The notes under the pieces were generated by a model, which worked only from the letters and a program-made list of their open reading frames with translations, was not told where the DNA came from and did no database searches. From positions 1 through 64,000 of the forward strand of contig CAYGJL010000001.1 in assembly GCA_964350145.1 (NCBI GenBank): a stretch of 64,000 bases of DNA. The letters are read 5' to 3'. Numbering within the stretch: the stretch's first letter is position 1; each line of letters opens with the position of its first letter. The position numbers and the translations under genes are program-made. This stretch comes from JACDCY01 sp964350145 (GTDB lineage: Bacteria > Gemmatimonadota > Gemmatimonadetes > Gemmatimonadales > Gemmatimonadaceae). Positions 49,906-59,380 of the stretch are shown piece after piece.

Positions 49906-50781
49906 ATGAAGGTTCTGCTGATTGGGGGAAGGGGACAGCTCGCAACCAGCTTGCGGGGGGCGCTGGCGGACGACGAAGTCGTGGCTGCCACCCATGGCGA
50001 ACTGGAGATCTGCGACCGGGCGCAAGTGGACGAGTTTGTGGACAGGCTGCGACCCGACATCGTCGTCAACCCAGCGGCGATTCGGAAGCCGGACGAGTGC
50101 GAAGCGAACCCGGAGAAAGCCTGGGCGGTGAACGCGCTCGGGCCGCGCAATCTTGCGTTAGCCTGTGAGCGCGTCGGGGCGAAGCTGGTCCACATCAGCA
50201 CGGACAACGTTTTCGACGGCACCGCGTCCGCGCCCTATCTCGAGGGGGACCGGACGAATCCGGTCAACGTATACGGGATCACCAAGCTCGCCGCCGAGCA
50301 GTTCGTGAAGGAGATAGCCGGCCGACACCTCATCGTTCGAACGTCGGCGCTCTTCGGGGGTGCACGCGACCCGGGGCGACCGACTAACTTCGTTATGACT
50401 TTGTTACAGCGAGACGCATCCGGCCTCGACACGCATGTCGTGACGGACCAACAGGTGTCGCCGAGCTACACGGAGGACGTCGCGCGGAAGATCGCCTGGC
50501 TCGTCCGGAAGGAGGTCGAGGGAATCTGTCACGTAGCCAACGCGGGCGATTGCAGCTGGCACGAGTTCGCGGAAGCGGTGTTCGAGCTGGCGGGACTCCG
50601 CTCGCGGCTGATATCGATGACGACCGACAAGCTGGGTAGCCCCGCGAGGCGCCTCAAGTATGCCGTGCTGGGCAACGGCGTGCTCGCCCGGCTCGGCGCT
50701 GACGACATGCCGTTGTGGCGGGACGCGCTGGAGCGATATCTGCGGGAGCTCGGTGCGCGCTCACCGGCCGCTGTGTCGTGA
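49906..50781 (+). CDS. RmlD-like SDR reductase, second copy
   Basis: This encodes 291 aa. MKVLLIGGRGQLATSLRGAL (nucleotide-binding), HISTDNVFDG and YGITKLAAE (YxxxK) define the RmlD family, with length typical of RmlD. It may reduce a 4-keto sugar at the end of the C-methyl sugar route. Its partner sugar could be the product of the preceding methyltransferase. Confidence 0.85.
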   Translation: MKVLLIGGRGQLATSLRGALADDEVVAATHGELEICDRAQVDEFVDRLRPDIVVNPAAIRKPDECEANPEKAWAVNALGPRNLALACERVGAKLVHISTDNVFDGTASAPYLEGDRTNPVNVYGITKLAAEQFVKEIAGRHLIVRTSALFGGARDPGRPTNFVMTLLQRDASGLDTHVVTDQQVSPSYTEDVARKIAWLVRKEVEGICHVANAGDCSWHEFAEAVFELAGLRSRLISMTTDKLGSPARRLKYAVLGNGVLARLGADDMPLWRDALERYLRELGARSPAAVS

Positions 50782-50829
50782 ACTGGAACGTGCCCGCGCG
50801 GCGCGATCATCTAAAGAAGAGGAGCTGTA

Positions 50830-51819
50830 GTGAGTAACGAAGATTTCATCGCCATGTACCGGACGATGCGGCTGATCCGGCGGTTCGAGGAGCGAATCGT
50901 CGAGTTGGTCAATCGCAACGAGGTGCCTGGCGTTACGCATGAGTACATCGGGCAGGAAGCTGTGGCGACCGGGGTGTGTCACGCGCTGCAGGTGGACGAC
51001 GTGATCACCAGCACGCACCGCGGGCACGGCCACATCCTGGCCAAGGGCGGCGAGCCGCGGCGAATGATGGCGGAGCTGATGGGCAAGTCCACGGGATACA
51101 ACAGGGGACGTGGCGGGTCCATGCACATCGCCGACCTCGGGCTCGGCATTTACGGCGCCAACGGCATGGTCGGCGGCGGCGTTCCGATCGCGTGCGGCGC
51201 CGCGTTTGCGGCCAAGTCGAACGGCACGGGGCGCGTCGCGGTGGCGTTCTTCGGGGACGGCGGCATCAATCAGGGGGTCGTGCTCGAAGCGATGAACCTA
51301 GCCGCCGTGTGGAAGCTCCCGGTGATCTTTGTGTGCGAGAACAACCGCTACGCCGCGACTACGCCGCTGACCGAAGTGGTCGCCATCGAGCGGCTGGCCG
51401 ATCGGGCGGCGGGCTACGGCATGCCCGGCTACACGGTGGACGGCATGGACGTTCTCGCGGTGTACGAGGCTACCGCGAAGGCCGTGGCGCGCGCGCGGGC
51501 CGGCGGGGGACCCACTCTGCTCGAGTGCCTGACGTACCGGTACGTCGGACATTTCACCGCGGAGAAGGCGCGCGGATTCAAGTACCGCACCGAAGAAGAG
51601 ATCACGGGCATGAGGCGCCGCGATCCGCTCGTCACTTTTCCCGCGTGGCTCGAGCGGGAGAAGATCTGCGATGTCCCGGCCGTTGACGCCGAAGTGGAGC
51701 AGCAACTCGAGGAAGCGGTACAGTTCGCCCGGGAGAGCAAGGAGTCGGCTCCTGAGGAAGCACTCGAAGGAATGTACGCGGTCACGTATCCTGGTCTTCC
51801 TGCGCGGGGATGGATATGA
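50830..51819 (+). CDS. Pyruvate-dehydrogenase-like E1 alpha subunit
   Basis: This encodes 329 aa from GTG 50830 with a GAGGAG ribosome site. HEYIGQEAVATGVCHAL, HRGHGHILAKGG and the ThDP motif GDGGINQGVVLEAMNLAAVW (trimmed; GDG...N) are those of 2-oxoacid dehydrogenase E1 alpha. The E1 beta and lipoyl genes follow directly. No E2 acyltransferase or E3 gene is in the window. It is set among sugar-modifying genes, which suggests a specialised acyl or hydroxyalkyl transfer. Confidence 0.9.
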   Translation: MSNEDFIAMYRTMRLIRRFEERIVELVNRNEVPGVTHEYIGQEAVATGVCHALQVDDVITSTHRGHGHILAKGGEPRRMMAELMGKSTGYNRGRGGSMHIADLGLGIYGANGMVGGGVPIACGAAFAAKSNGTGRVAVAFFGDGGINQGVVLEAMNLAAVWKLPVIFVCENNRYAATTPLTEVVAIERLADRAAGYGMPGYTVDGMDVLAVYEATAKAVARARAGGGPTLLECLTYRYVGHFTAEKARGFKYRTEEEITGMRRRDPLVTFPAWLEREKICDVPAVDAEVEQQLEEAVQFARESKESAPEEALEGMYAVTYPGLPARGWI

Positions 51820-52787
51820 GAGAGATTCGATACATGGAGGCGTTCCAGGAGGCGATGCACGCCGAAATGGCCAGAGATCCCAGCATCGTCGCCATGGGTG
51901 AGGATGTCCGGCTCGCCATGCGCGGCTTCATGAAGGGGATCCTCGACAGGTTCGGGCCCGAGCGCATCTACGACACGCCGATCTCCGAATCGGCGTTCAC
52001 GGGACTCGCGACCGGCGCGGCGATGGCGGGCATGCGGCCGGTGATAGAGTACCAGATCAACACGTTGTTGTACGTCGCGTTCGACCAGTTGGTGAATCAG
52101 GCGCAGAAGCTCCGATACATGATGGGCGGGCAGGGCACCATCCCTGTCACGTACATCATTCCGTCGGGCGCCCGACGCGGTCTCGCCGGACAGCATTCCG
52201 ATCATCCGTATCCGCTACTGATGCACATGGGGATGAAGGTCGTGATGCCGTCCACGCCATACGACGTGAAGGGACTGTTGAGCGCTGCGATCCGCGAGGA
52301 TGACCCCGTCGCCTTCTTTGTGCCGGTCTCGCTGTTCGGAGTGAAGGGCCCTGTCCCCGAAGAGGAGTATCTCATCCCGCTTGGCCAGGCCGACGTGAAG
52401 CGTGAGGGGACCGACATTACGGTGATCGCCGTTGGCCCGCTGGTGTCCGATGCGCTCGCGTGCGCGGAGACTCTCGCCGCTGAGGGCGTTTCGCTGGAGG
52501 TCGTCGATCCGAGATCGCTCCTCCCGCTCGACCGTGACACGATTCTCGGATCTGTCCGAAAGACCGGGCGTGTGGTGATATTCGACGACTCCAACAGAAC
52601 GTGCGGCTTCGGAGCCGAGCTCGCCGCGATCATCGCGGAGGAGGCTTTCGACTCGCTAAAGGGCCCTGTCCGGCGCATTACGCGGGCGGACGTTCCCGTG
52701 CCGTTCAGCACGCCGATCGAGACCTACGTATTGCCCTCACGCGCACTGCTTCTCGACAGCTGCCGCGCACTGCTCGCCACAGTCTGA
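51810..52787 (+). CDS. Pyruvate-dehydrogenase-like E1 beta subunit
   Basis: This encodes 325 aa (ATG 51810, or 51816 in frame). VAMGEDVRLAMRGFMKGIL, YDTPISESAFTGLATGAAMAG (trimmed) and HSDHPYPLLMHMGMKVVMPS fit the E1 beta fold; the C-terminal transketolase_C part begins near VVDPRSLLPLDRDTI. It forms the alpha2-beta2 ThDP enzyme with the preceding gene and overlaps the lipoyl-domain gene by one base (TGATG). Confidence 0.9.
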   Translation: MDMREIRYMEAFQEAMHAEMARDPSIVAMGEDVRLAMRGFMKGILDRFGPERIYDTPISESAFTGLATGAAMAGMRPVIEYQINTLLYVAFDQLVNQAQKLRYMMGGQGTIPVTYIIPSGARRGLAGQHSDHPYPLLMHMGMKVVMPSTPYDVKGLLSAAIREDDPVAFFVPVSLFGVKGPVPEEEYLIPLGQADVKREGTDITVIAVGPLVSDALACAETLAAEGVSLEVVDPRSLLPLDRDTILGSVRKTGRVVIFDDSNRTCGFGAELAAIIAEEAFDSLKGPVRRITRADVPVPFSTPIETYVLPSRALLLDSCRALLATV

Positions 52788-53023
52788 TGCTGCACGAAGT
52801 CCGCATTCCGAAGCTCGGGCTCGATACGCTCGAGTGCGACATACGGCAGTGGTTCGTCGCTGTAGGCGAGCGCGTGGAGAAGGGCGCGCCGCTTCTGGAG
52901 GTCGAGACCGAGAAAGCGGTGATGCCGATCGAGGCCGAGGTGGCAGGCATCCTGCGCGAAGCGCGGGTCAAGCCGGGCGAGACCATTGACGTTGGCGCCG
53001 TGATCGGCCTGATCGAGGACTAG
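52787..53023 (+). CDS. Stand-alone lipoyl/biotinyl carrier domain
   Basis: This encodes 78 aa from ATG 52787. It consists only of an E2-type lipoyl domain: IPKLGLDTLECDIRQWFVAVGE, LLEVETEKAVMPIEAEVAG (modifiable Lys in ETEKAV near residue 43) and GETIDVGAVIGLIED. No peripheral-subunit-binding or catalytic acyltransferase domain follows. It could be a diffusible acyl carrier for the E1 pair, in contrast to normal multidomain E2 proteins. Confidence 0.9.
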   Translation: MLHEVRIPKLGLDTLECDIRQWFVAVGERVEKGAPLLEVETEKAVMPIEAEVAGILREARVKPGETIDVGAVIGLIED

Positions 53024-53080
53024 CTGACGCTGCTGTCCCGCGCGTGCGACTGGATCGAGCAGTCGTTCGCGACAATCGTC

Positions 53081-54319
53081 ATGACGCCGCACCCTGTCGC
53101 GGTGGGCAACTGCGCCGAAGAGATTTACTTCGGGCTGCTGAAAGCGCGGCGGGAGCGAAAAAAGCTCGCGATACTGCTCCCGTTCGAGCTGTTTCGGCGG
53201 GGCGGCCCACGGACGGCCAACGGAGTGGTGGCGGCGGTCGGCTCCGAATTCCGCGCCGTCTCCCCTCGCTCGCCTGCCGGGCTGCTCGGCAGGGCGGCTA
53301 TCACGGCCTATTTCGGCTTCTTTCGCGTTCTCGGCTTTCTGCTCAGAAAGCTGTTCCGGCGCGAGCTTCCCGCGGTCTATCTCCACCCTGCCCTGGGGAC
53401 GTACACGCTCTGGCAGCCGCGCGACGACATGTCCTTCTCCTGGGCGGTCGTTGACGAGTACCGGTGGCGGGAGCAGCTCGCGACGCCATTGCCGGTGTGG
53501 CTGGACGACGCCGACGGGCAGGTGGCGCTCGGCCAGCTGGGTGCGCTCGGCCTTCCCGGGGACGCGTGGTGGGTGTGCCTGCACGTTCGCGAGGGCGGCT
53601 TCTGGGGAGACCAGTGCGTTGAGCGCAACGCCGACATCGCCAATTACATCGGGGCGATCGAGGAGATAACCAGCCGTGGCGGATGGGTCGTGCGAATGGG
53701 CGATTCGACCATGAAACGGCTGCCGCCGATGGAGCGGGTGATAGACTATCCCTTCACGGGGGCCAAAAGCCCGCTGATGGACGTGTTTCTGATCAGCGGG
53801 TGCCGCATGTACATCGGCATGTCTTCCGGCATCTACGAGATAGCGATTCTCTTTCAGCGACCCATAATTCTCACGAATATGTGGAGCTGGATATTTCCCT
53901 ATCCCCAGAAGCCCGGCGATCTGAGTCTGCTCAAGCACGTGTATTCCAGGTCGCGCGGCAGATTCCTGTCGCTGAGCGAGTGGCTCGCCGAGCCCTTCGA
54001 CTCCCACTTCTTCTACACGGTCGGCGAGGACTACGAGTATCACGAGAACGACAGCGACGAGCTCCGCGCGGTGGTAAGGGAATTTTTCGAGCGGCCCGAT
54101 AACTGGCAGCCGACCGAGCTGCAGCGGGCGTTCAGCGAGGGGCGGCTCGTGCACGGACGCCGGCTGCTGGGGCAGGCCGAGCCGATCATCCCGAACAACG
54201 ACTTCGCCGACTCGCACCAGCGCTACCGGCTGGCCTCGCGCTTGGAATCCTCAACCGGGTTCCTGGGCTCGGAGTTCGCTCGGCGCAACTGGGAGCGGGA
54301 CGCGAGAAATCCATCATGA
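53081..54319 (+). CDS. Putative glycosyltransferase (TIGR04372 family)
   Basis: This encodes 412 aa. VCLHVREGGFW, RNADIANYIGAIEEITSRGGWVVRMGD (trimmed), DYPFTGAKSPLMDVFLISGC and MSSGIYEIAILF match the TIGR04372 group of polysaccharide-locus proteins. The ATG at 53081 is the first clear start; the frame remains open upstream to a TAG at 53021-53023, so a CTG start is possible. Donor and acceptor are unknown. Confidence 0.78.
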   Translation: MTPHPVAVGNCAEEIYFGLLKARRERKKLAILLPFELFRRGGPRTANGVVAAVGSEFRAVSPRSPAGLLGRAAITAYFGFFRVLGFLLRKLFRRELPAVYLHPALGTYTLWQPRDDMSFSWAVVDEYRWREQLATPLPVWLDDADGQVALGQLGALGLPGDAWWVCLHVREGGFWGDQCVERNADIANYIGAIEEITSRGGWVVRMGDSTMKRLPPMERVIDYPFTGAKSPLMDVFLISGCRMYIGMSSGIYEIAILFQRPIILTNMWSWIFPYPQKPGDLSLLKHVYSRSRGRFLSLSEWLAEPFDSHFFYTVGEDYEYHENDSDELRAVVREFFERPDNWQPTELQRAFSEGRLVHGRRLLGQAEPIIPNNDFADSHQRYRLASRLESSTGFLGSEFARRNWERDARNPS

Positions 54320-54332
54320 CATCACCAGCAAA

Positions 54333-55331
54333 GTGAAGAAAGTCCTGATCACCGGTGCCGATGGCTTCATCGGCTCGCATCTCACCGAGGCGGCGGTGCG
54401 CGCCGGGTTCGACGTGCGGGCCTTCGTCTTCTACAACTCCTTCAACTCGTGGGGCTGGCTGGATCGGTGCGCGCCCGACGTGAAGGGGAAGTTCGAGGTG
54501 TTCGCCGGCGACGTGCGCGATCCGAACGGGGTGCGGACCGCGATGAAGGACCGCGACGCGGTTCTGCATCTGGCGGCCATGATTGCTATTCCGTATTCGT
54601 ACGACTCCCCTGACACGTACGTGGACACCAACGTCAAGGGCACGCTGAACATCGTACAGGCCGCGCGCGATCTCGGCATCGCGAAGGTCGTGCACACTTC
54701 GACCAGCGAGGTCTATGGCACGGCCCGCTTCGTCCCCATCACGGAGGAGCATCCGCTGCAGGGACAGTCGCCCTATTCGGCGACCAAGATCGGGGCCGAC
54801 CAGCTGGCGATGTCCTTTCATTCATCGTTCGGGACGCCGGTCAGCATCGTGCGCCCGTTCAACACATACGGCCCGCGGCAGTCGGCCAGGGCGGTGATCC
54901 CGACGGTGATCACGCAGATCGCCAGCGGGGAGCGCGCCATCCGGCTGGGCGACACGAGACCCACGCGGGATTTCAGCTTCGTGTCGGACACCGTGGCTGG
55001 TTTTCTTGCCGCGATGACATCCGAGCGGAGCGTGGGCGAGGTCATCAACCTCGGGAGCAACTTCGAGATATCCATCAGGGACGCCGCCGCAGCGATCGCC
55101 GACGTGATGGGGGTGGAGATAGAGATTGTCACGGACCAGCAGCGCGTGCGTCCGGAGGCTAGCGAGGTGGAACGGCTGTACGCCTCGAACGAGAAGGCGC
55201 GCGATCTTCTGGGATGGTCTCCGCGCTACGGCGGCCTCGAGGGGTTCCTCCGGGGGATCGGGGAGACGGTGAACTGGTTCCGAGAGCCCGCCAACCTCGC
55301 GGCGTACAAGTCGGACATCTACAACCTGTAA
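54333..55331 (+). CDS. legB: LegB-type nucleotide-GlcNAc 4,6-dehydratase
   Basis: This encodes 332 aa from GTG 54333. VLITGADGFIGSHLTEAAV, the characteristic FYNSFNSWGWLD near residue 34, STSEVYGT and YSATKIGAD (YxxxK) match LegB/PtmD-related 4,6-dehydratases. It starts the legionaminic-acid module by making the 4-keto-6-deoxy-HexNAc nucleotide. In the Campylobacter route the nucleotide is GDP. Confidence 0.88.
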   Translation: MKKVLITGADGFIGSHLTEAAVRAGFDVRAFVFYNSFNSWGWLDRCAPDVKGKFEVFAGDVRDPNGVRTAMKDRDAVLHLAAMIAIPYSYDSPDTYVDTNVKGTLNIVQAARDLGIAKVVHTSTSEVYGTARFVPITEEHPLQGQSPYSATKIGADQLAMSFHSSFGTPVSIVRPFNTYGPRQSARAVIPTVITQIASGERAIRLGDTRPTRDFSFVSDTVAGFLAAMTSERSVGEVINLGSNFEISIRDAAAAIADVMGVEIEIVTDQQRVRPEASEVERLYASNEKARDLLGWSPRYGGLEGFLRGIGETVNWFREPANLAAYKSDIYNL

Positions 55332-55336
55332 CGCAC

Positions 55337-56518
55337 TTGCCCACCCGGACACCGCTCGCTGATCAGGTCGTCGCCGCCGTCGCGGCAGTCGTCGGAAAAG
55401 GTCCGGTCGCGCTGCACGAACCGCTCTTCGTCGGCAACGAGTGGAGCTATCTGAAAGAATGTTTGGACTCGACGTTCGTTTCCTCCGTCGGAAAGTTCGT
55501 AGACCGTTTCGAAGGTGATTTGGCCGCATTCACCGGCGCCGGGTACGCGGTCGCGGTTGTGAACGGCACCGCGGCGCTGCATATCGCGTTGAGCCTCGCC
55601 GGCGTACAGCGGGACGACGAAGTGCTCATCCCCTCGCTCACCTTCATCGCGACCGCGAACGCCGTGAAGTACTGCGGCGCTGTGCCGCACTTCGCCGAGA
55701 GCGAGGCGGCGACGCTTGGACTCGACCCGCGCGCCCTGCGCGAATACCTGACGGCCGCGGCCGAGCTGCGCGGCGGGGTGCTCGTGAACCGCGCTACGGG
55801 GCGCGTGATCCGCGCACTGGTCCCGATGCACACCTTCGGACACCCGGTGGACATGGAGGGCACGCTGGCCGTTGCCCGGGATTTCAATCTCGCGCTCGTC
55901 GAGGACGCCGCCGAGTCGCTGGGCAGCACCATAGGCGGACGGCATGCCGGGACGTTCGGTCTCCTGAGCTCGCTCAGCTTCAACGGGAACAAGACCATCA
56001 CTACCGGCGGCGGGGGAGCGATCCTCACCAACGACCCGACTCTCGCGAAACGCGCCAAGCACCTCACGACCACCGCGAAGGTGCCGCATCGCTGGGAGTA
56101 CCGGCACGACGAAGTCGGATACAATTACCGGCTGCCGAACCTCAACGCCGCGCTCGGGTGCGCGCAGCTGGAGCAGCTACCGCGCTTCGTCGAGGCGAAG
56201 CGAAAGCTGTTCGAGCTGTATCGCGATGCTTTCAGCGGCGTACGCGGCGCCCGCGTGTTCGCGGAGCCGGCTGGCTGCCGGAGCAACTATTGGCTGCAGA
56301 CGCTGCTGCTGGACGAGTCCGCCGCGGGGGAACGCGACGCGGTGCTGGCTGCCACGAACGATGCGGGACTGATGACGCGTCCTCCGTGGACTCTGATGCA
56401 CAGGCTCGAGCCTTACAAAGACTGCCCCCGGATGCCGTTGGCGGTTGCCGAATCGCTCGAGCGGCGTCTGCTCAACCTGCCAAGCAGCTCGCAGCTGGTG
56501 CTGAAGGACGGACCGTGA
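55337..56518 (+). CDS. legC: LegC-type nucleotide-sugar aminotransferase
   Basis: This encodes 393 aa from TTG 55337, the start that leaves a typical LegC length. FVSSVGKFVDRFEGDLAAFTGA, NGTAALHIALSLAGV, EDAAESLGS and FNGNKTITTGGGGA (catalytic Lys in GNK) define the LegC branch of DegT enzymes. It aminates the 4-keto product of LegB. It overlaps the acyltransferase gene by 4 nt. Confidence 0.9.
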   Translation: MPTRTPLADQVVAAVAAVVGKGPVALHEPLFVGNEWSYLKECLDSTFVSSVGKFVDRFEGDLAAFTGAGYAVAVVNGTAALHIALSLAGVQRDDEVLIPSLTFIATANAVKYCGAVPHFAESEAATLGLDPRALREYLTAAAELRGGVLVNRATGRVIRALVPMHTFGHPVDMEGTLAVARDFNLALVEDAAESLGSTIGGRHAGTFGLLSSLSFNGNKTITTGGGGAILTNDPTLAKRAKHLTTTAKVPHRWEYRHDEVGYNYRLPNLNAALGCAQLEQLPRFVEAKRKLFELYRDAFSGVRGARVFAEPAGCRSNYWLQTLLLDESAAGERDAVLAATNDAGLMTRPPWTLMHRLEPYKDCPRMPLAVAESLERRLLNLPSSSQLVLKDGP

Positions 56519-57147
56519 GCAAGGCCGGCCTGCTGCTGCTCGGGGCGGGCGGCCACGCCCGCGCGTGTATCGACGTCATCGAGCAGGAAGACCGGTTTAC
56601 CGTAGCGGGTCTGGTCGGGCTGCCGGCAGAAAAGGGCACCGACGTGCTTGGCTATCCGGTGCTGGGCGCGGATGCGGACCTGCCCGAGCTCCTGGCCCAG
56701 TTCGAGCACGCGCTGGTCACGGTAGGGCAGATCAAGACGCCTGAGCTGAGAATCCGGCTGTTCGGCATCGCCGAGGAGCACGGGCGCACGCTGCCCGCGG
56801 TGATATCGCCGTTGGCGTACGTCTCGCGCCACGCGCGAATCGGCGCCGGCACGGTGGTGCTGCATGGCGCGGTCGTGAATGCAGGCGCCAGCGTGGGGCG
56901 GAACTGCATTGTGAACAGCCAGGTTCTGATCGAGCACGACGCCGAGATCGGGGATCACTGCCACATCGCCACGGCGGCGGCGGTCAACAGCGGCGTGCAC
57001 GTCGGCGCGGGCACGTTCATCGGCAGTGGCACCTGCGTGCGACAGGCTATCCGCATCGGCGAGCGGTGCGTGATCGGCATGGGCCAGCGCGTTCTGGCGG
57101 ATTGTGAGCCTGGTACGCGCATGCCACCCTGGTCGGGGCGCGTTTGA
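56515..57147 (+). CDS. NeuD/LegH-type sugar N- or O-acetyltransferase
   Basis: This encodes 210 aa from GTG 56515. It has an N-terminal Rossmann-like PglD_N domain (LLLLGAGGHARACIDVI) and a left-handed beta-helix of hexapeptide repeats (residues ~95-205: IGAGTVVLHGAVVNAGASVG, then IGDHCHIATAAAVNSG). It would acetylate the 4-amino group (LegH role). The terminal MPPW motif is typical of the family. Confidence 0.88.
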   Translation: MSKAGLLLLGAGGHARACIDVIEQEDRFTVAGLVGLPAEKGTDVLGYPVLGADADLPELLAQFEHALVTVGQIKTPELRIRLFGIAEEHGRTLPAVISPLAYVSRHARIGAGTVVLHGAVVNAGASVGRNCIVNSQVLIEHDAEIGDHCHIATAAAVNSGVHVGAGTFIGSGTCVRQAIRIGERCVIGMGQRVLADCEPGTRMPPWSGRV

Positions 57148-58145
57148 AGACGCTGATCATCGCCGAGGCGGGCGTAAATCACAACGGCGATCTCGATCTC
57201 GCGCGCCGCCTGATCGACGTGGCTGCGGCGGCCGGGGCGGACGCGGTGAAATTCCAGACGTTCGTGGCCGACAGGCTCGTGACGGGGCACGCGGAGAAGG
57301 CGCAGTACCAGAAGGACTCCGGGACCCCCGGCGAATCGCAGCGCGACATGATCCGCCGGCTGGAGCTCGATCGCGAAGCGCATGTGAGTCTCAAGGCGCA
57401 CGCGATCTCGCGGAACATCGCCTTTCTCTCGACGGGCTTCGACGTGGAGAGCGTGGACATGCTGGTCGAGCTCGGAGTGTCGCTGCTCAAGGTTCCGTCG
57501 GGGGAGATTGCCAACCTCCCTTACCTCCGACACGTGGGGCGGTTGGGCTTGCCGGTGATTCTTTCCACGGGCATGGCGACGATGGATGAGATCGGGGCCG
57601 CTCTGGAGACTCTCGTCGGGGCCGGAGCGCGCCGGGACCGGATCACGGTCCTGCACTGCACGACGGAATACCCGACGCCGATGGATGACGTAAACCTCAA
57701 GGCTATGGTCGCCATCCGGGACGCATTCGGCGTGGACGTCGGCTACTCCGACCACACGATGGGTATCGAGGTCGCCATCGCCGCGGTGGCGCTCGGGGCT
57801 TCGGTGATCGAAAAACACTTCACGCTCGACCGGAGTCTCCCTGGACCCGACCACAAGGCCAGCCTCGAGCCGGCGGAGCTCGAGTCGATGGTGCGGGCCA
57901 TCCGGGGAATCGAGCGCGCTCTTGGCGACGGCCTCAAGCGGCCGACGGCGGGCGAGGCGCGCAACAGGCTTGTCGCGCGCAAGTCTCTGGTCGCCCGCGT
58001 GCCTATTCGCGCGGGCGAGCAGTTTACAGAGGCGAACCTTGCTGTGAAGCGTCCGGGTAACGGGGTGTCCCCAATGCGGTGGGACGAGGTGTTGGGGCGG
58101 AAAGCGTCCCGTGACTTCGCGCCGGACGAGTTGATCGAGCTGTGA
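57144..58145 (+). CDS. legI: LegI-type N,N'-diacetyllegionaminate synthase
   Basis: This encodes 333 aa from TTG 57144 (TTGA overlap). LIIAEAGVNHNGDLDLARRLI, AVKFQTFVADRLVTG, KVPSGEIANLPYLRHVG, LSTGMATMDEI, HCTTEYPTPMDDVNL and EKHFTLDRSLPGPDHKASL (split) are NeuB-family signatures, with a C-terminal SAF domain. Context with legB, legC and legG points to the legionaminate branch. It is distinct from the NeuB at 27084. Confidence 0.9.
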   Translation: MKTLIIAEAGVNHNGDLDLARRLIDVAAAAGADAVKFQTFVADRLVTGHAEKAQYQKDSGTPGESQRDMIRRLELDREAHVSLKAHAISRNIAFLSTGFDVESVDMLVELGVSLLKVPSGEIANLPYLRHVGRLGLPVILSTGMATMDEIGAALETLVGAGARRDRITVLHCTTEYPTPMDDVNLKAMVAIRDAFGVDVGYSDHTMGIEVAIAAVALGASVIEKHFTLDRSLPGPDHKASLEPAELESMVRAIRGIERALGDGLKRPTAGEARNRLVARKSLVARVPIRAGEQFTEANLAVKRPGNGVSPMRWDEVLGRKASRDFAPDELIEL

Positions 58146-59302
58146 CGCGAAAGATCTGCGTCGTCACCGGCACGCGCGCGGACTACGGTCTGCTGCGCCT
58201 CGTGATACAGGGAATCCGCGACGCACCGGATCTGCGGCTCCAGCTGATCGTTACCGGCACGCACTTCTCGCCCGACTTCGGATCCACCTATCAGGAAATC
58301 GAAAGGGACGGATTCGTCGCGGACGCCAAGGTGGACATGATGATCGGGGCGGACACGCCTGCTGGCGTGGCAAGGTCGATGGGCACGGGGCTGATCGGAT
58401 TCGGCGAAGCGTTCGATCGCCTGCGGCCGGACGTGCTGGTGCTGCTGGGCGATCGGTTCGAGACACTTGCCGCCGGGGCGGCGGCTCTCGTCGCGCGAAT
58501 TCCCATCGCGCACCTGCACGGAGGCGAGTCGAGCGAAGGCGCGTTCGACGAGGCTATCCGGCACGCGCTCACGAAGATGGCGCACCTGCACTTCGTCGCC
58601 GCCGAGCCTTATCGGCGGCGGGTGATTCAGTTAGGAGAAGATCCCGCTCGCGTGTTTCACGTTGGAGGCCTGGGCGTGGACGCCGTGAAGCGGCTAAAGC
58701 TGCTGGATCGCGCCGCGCTCGAGGCCGCGCTCGACTTCCAACTGGGCCGCAGAAACCTCCTCGTTACCTTTCACCCGGTCACGCTGGAGCCGGCGACTTC
58801 AGCGTGTCACATGGAAGAGCTGCTCGCCGCGCTCGTCGGGCTCGAAGACACGCATCTCATCTTCACCCTGCCTAATGCCGATACCGATCATCGCGTTCTC
58901 TTCAACATGATCGAGCGATTCGTCGCGGAACGTGCCACAGCCCGCGCGTTCGCGTCGCTCGGACAGTTGCGGTACTTCTCCTGTGTGGCGCAGGTGGACG
59001 GTGTCGTCGGGAATTCGTCGAGCGGCATCACGGAGGTTCCGAGCTTCGGAAAGGGCACCGTGAATATCGGTGACCGGCAGCGAGGAAGGCTGAAGGCCGC
59101 TAGCGTGATTGACTGCGAGCCGGACAGGGCCGCGATCTCCGCCGCTATTGCGCGGCTGTACTCGCCCGCGTTTCAGTCCACGGCGCTCGAGGCCCGCAAT
59201 CCCTACGGCGACGGGGGCGCGAGCGAGGCGATCGTTCGCATTCTGGCGAGCTATCCGTTGGATGGTATCCTCAAGAAGTCCTTTTACGATCTTCCGCAGT
59301 AG
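58142..59302 (+). CDS. legG: Hydrolysing 2-epimerase of the NeuC/LegG type
   Basis: This encodes 386 aa from GTG 58142 (GTGA overlap). VVTGTRADYGLLRLVIQGI, LLGDRFETLAAGAA, IAHLHGGESSEGAFDEAIRHA (trimmed) and GNSSSGITEVPSFGKG are NeuC-type signatures. It releases the 2-epimerised aminosugar from its nucleotide to feed the synthase before it. Confidence 0.92.
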   Translation: MTRKICVVTGTRADYGLLRLVIQGIRDAPDLRLQLIVTGTHFSPDFGSTYQEIERDGFVADAKVDMMIGADTPAGVARSMGTGLIGFGEAFDRLRPDVLVLLGDRFETLAAGAAALVARIPIAHLHGGESSEGAFDEAIRHALTKMAHLHFVAAEPYRRRVIQLGEDPARVFHVGGLGVDAVKRLKLLDRAALEAALDFQLGRRNLLVTFHPVTLEPATSACHMEELLAALVGLEDTHLIFTLPNADTDHRVLFNMIERFVAERATARAFASLGQLRYFSCVAQVDGVVGNSSSGITEVPSFGKGTVNIGDRQRGRLKAASVIDCEPDRAAISAAIARLYSPAFQSTALEARNPYGDGGASEAIVRILASYPLDGILKKSFYDLPQ

Positions 59303-59380
59303 CGAGAGTTCACACTGAAGACAGACATCGAGAGTGCGGCGACGGACCGGACTGCCCCGACAGAAGCCTGGCGGCAGGCG

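Noticed and set aside
48696..50222. Minus-strand open frame of 508 codons across the C-methyltransferase and RmlD-like genes
   Set aside because: It is antisense to two genes with intact catalytic motifs and is explained by codon bias.
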